In this document: positions 4,728 through 6,186 of the stretch, one piece after another
Layout of the letters: the number at the start of each line of letters is the position of its first letter
How positions within the stretch are numbered: the stretch's first letter is position 1
Assembly (NCBI GenBank): GCA_036504075.1
Contig: DASXVX010000092.1
Span: 1-6,186, forward strand
Origin: DASXVX01 sp036504075
GTDB taxonomy: Bacteria; Bacillota; Sulfobacillia; Symbiobacteriales; Symbiobacteriaceae
Direction of reading: 5' to 3'
DNA: 6,186 bases
Position numbers and translations under genes: made by a program
Notes under the pieces: generated by a model
The model's input: the letters and a program-made list of their open reading frames with translations, nothing else
Told to the model about the DNA's origin: nothing
Databases searched by the model: none

Positions 4728-6186
4728 ATGAAGATCAGTTCAACGGTCCGATCCCGCGTGACCTTGACAGCCCTCCTGTTGCTGGTTCTCGCGTCGGCTG
4801 TTCCGGCCAGCGCCGCGGATTGGATTACCCGCGGCGGGAGTGCCGAGCGGGCCAACATTGTCGCTGAACCCCACGGGCGGCTGGACAGCGACCGCACCCA
4901 TTGGTGGGAAGGGAATGTCGGCCAGAGCGCCACCCAACCGGTCATGGTAGGGAATCAGCTTTTTCATCTCGCCGGACTGGGGCTGTATCAGTTGACCTGG
5001 GATAGTCCGGGGGCGACCGCGCCAAATTATCGCATCGCCGCTGCTGCCAACGCCAACCCGGAAAAGCCCGCCATCCTGGATGTCCGCGTCAGCCACAGCA
5101 CGCCCACTTACAGCGCTGCCACCCGTCGCCTGTATTTCGGAACGGCGTATGGATGGATCTGGAGCGTCAACGCCGACAAGCCCGCGGAATTCGTCTATCG
5201 GAGACTGGCCGCAGGCTGTCAGATTGTCTCCTCCCCGCTCGTCATCCGCATGGACAACCGGGACCTGGTGGTGGTAGGCATGAAGCCGGTCGGCGACGGC
5301 TGCACCCTGACCGGCGGCAAAATTTATCTGGTCTGGGGCCTCGACGGCGTCGGCGCAGTGGGCGCCGACGAGTACGACATCGGCGGCTGGGCCACGCCCT
5401 CTGCGGTGCCGGGCGCCACTCCTGACGAAATCATCGTCGGGTCCGACGGGACGGGCTGCGTCGACGGCAACGGCAAAGTCCAGAAGTTGCAGATCATCCC
5501 GACCGGGGACCCGGCCGATCCGTACATGTTGACCAACTCAAAATGGGGTAACAAGAGCGTCTGCGTGGACAACGGCGTGGCCGACGGCTTCGCCGAAGCC
5601 GGCGGCTACGTCTACTGGGTCGACACCCAGGGCTGGCTCTGGGCACGCGCCATCGGCGACGGCAGCAAGCACAAGGACTGGCCCGCCGAACACCTCGACC
5701 TCGCCGCCCTCCTCGGCGGCGGCTCCGCCTTCACCAACACCGTCCCCGCCCTCGACCTTGCCGGCGGCATGCTCTACGTCACCCTCCGCAACTACGTCGC
5801 CCCCGGCGAAGCGCTCGACCTCCGCGGCTGCCCGCCCGACGCCACGCCCCCCTGCCCCGGCGCCCCCGGCGCCATCGCCGCCATCCACCTCGCCGATGGC
5901 TCCCTCGCCTGGAAGCAACGGCTCGACCCCACCCCCGCCTTCGGCACCTGGGCCGCCGCCAACACCAACCCCCTCATCCTGAAGCGGATCGGCGCCGTCG
6001 TCTTCAGCGACGTCCACGGCGACGTCCACAGCTTCGCCCTGCAGAACGGCCAGCCCCTGGACGTGGTCCCCGACACCGGCGGCGCCTTTACCCTGCTCCA
6101 CACCGGCGAAATCCCCAACCAGGCCGCCAACAACTACTCCCAGGAATCCGGCGCCGGCACCGAGCCGATCGTCGCCAGCGGGTCCA
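4728..6186 (+). CDS. Exported PQQ/BamB-like beta-propeller protein, 3' end beyond the window (first 486 aa)
   Basis: The frame is open from ATG 4728 to the right edge with no stop, so the gene is partial. Residues 1-30 are a signal peptide (MKISSTVRSR, a leucine-rich core, then VPASAA before D31). The remainder shows recurring blade-like units typical of PQQ-like or BamB-like propellers: a buried strand, a G-D or G-G turn and a strand ending in an aromatic. Examples are QPVMVGNQLFHLAG (70-83), SSPLVI...VVVGM (168-185), TPSAVPGATPDEIIVGSDG (223-241), VPALDLAGGMLYVTLRN (339-355) followed by IAAIHLADGSLAW (383-395), and AVVFSDVHGDVHSFALQNGQ (423-442). Such proteins bind quinone cofactors or act as extracytoplasmic scaffolds; I see nothing that proves cofactor binding. 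Cysteines at 164, 192, 244, 279, 368 and 376 could form disulfides outside the cell. The gene is 14 bases downstream of the repeat-domain gene and probably co-transcribed with it. Codons 320-396 use almost only C in third position, unlike the first part of the gene. Confidence 0.87.
   Translation, partial: MKISSTVRSRVTLTALLLLVLASAVPASAADWITRGGSAERANIVAEPHGRLDSDRTHWWEGNVGQSATQPVMVGNQLFHLAGLGLYQLTWDSPGATAPNYRIAAAANANPEKPAILDVRVSHSTPTYSAATRRLYFGTAYGWIWSVNADKPAEFVYRRLAAGCQIVSSPLVIRMDNRDLVVVGMKPVGDGCTLTGGKIYLVWGLDGVGAVGADEYDIGGWATPSAVPGATPDEIIVGSDGTGCVDGNGKVQKLQIIPTGDPADPYMLTNSKWGNKSVCVDNGVADGFAEAGGYVYWVDTQGWLWARAIGDGSKHKDWPAEHLDLAALLGGGSAFTNTVPALDLAGGMLYVTLRNYVAPGEALDLRGCPPDATPPCPGAPGAIAAIHLADGSLAWKQRLDPTPAFGTWAAANTNPLILKRIGAVVFSDVHGDVHSFALQNGQPLDVVPDTGGAFTLLHTGEIPNQAANNYSQESGAGTEPIVASGS

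Noticed and set aside
5538..6101. 187-codon open frame on the minus strand inside the propeller gene
   Set aside because: It is the antisense of the block with extreme third-position C and encodes a low-complexity Gly/Ala/Val/Glu protein. The plus-strand frame has a signal peptide and propeller-like repeats.

Overview
The window holds two unlike halves. Positions 1 to about 2900 carry minus-strand genes with mixed base composition and the marks of an integron-type gene-cassette array. Positions about 3475 to the right edge carry a plus-strand, GC-rich operon for two exported proteins. The organism cannot be named firmly. Copper amine oxidase N-terminal-type repeats in an exported protein, GC-rich codons and very strong Shine-Dalgarno sequences suggest a high-GC member of the Bacillota (Symbiobacterium, Limnochorda or Thermaerobacter-like). 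This is inference, and a metagenomic relative of another phylum is possible.

Left half, read on the minus strand from right to left: a possible 76-codon small gene (2884-2654); a 467-aa PIN-domain protein (2603-1200); an attC-like site (1175-1114); a 254-aa protein resembling PD-(D/E)XK nucleases (1096-332); a second attC-like site (337-244); and the start of a further reading frame with a CPSC zinc-knuckle half (219-58). Both attC-like sites end in GTTAGAC or GTTAGAG, begin with a roughly complementary box ending in AAC, and contain an L-box stem with a single unpaired G before CAG/CTG. The stop codon of the 254-aa gene lies inside the second site, and its ribosome-binding site begins just after the first, which is the usual layout of an integron cassette of about 870 bp. 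No integrase is visible, so the array looks like a cluster of attC sites lacking an integrase, or the edge of a longer array. Both larger cassette-side genes appear to be nuclease-like, which suggests a defence or toxin role but does not prove one.

Middle, 2885-3474: about 590 bases with no convincing gene. It holds two hairpins and one textbook intrinsic terminator on the plus strand (3255-3294) with no identified gene upstream of it.

Right half: a 412-aa exported protein with two copper amine oxidase N-terminal-like repeats (3475-4713) is followed after 14 bases by a signal-peptide-bearing PQQ/BamB-like beta-propeller protein (4728 to beyond 6186, no stop inside the window). The spacing and matching start contexts indicate co-transcription and a shared role outside the membrane; the substrate is unknown.
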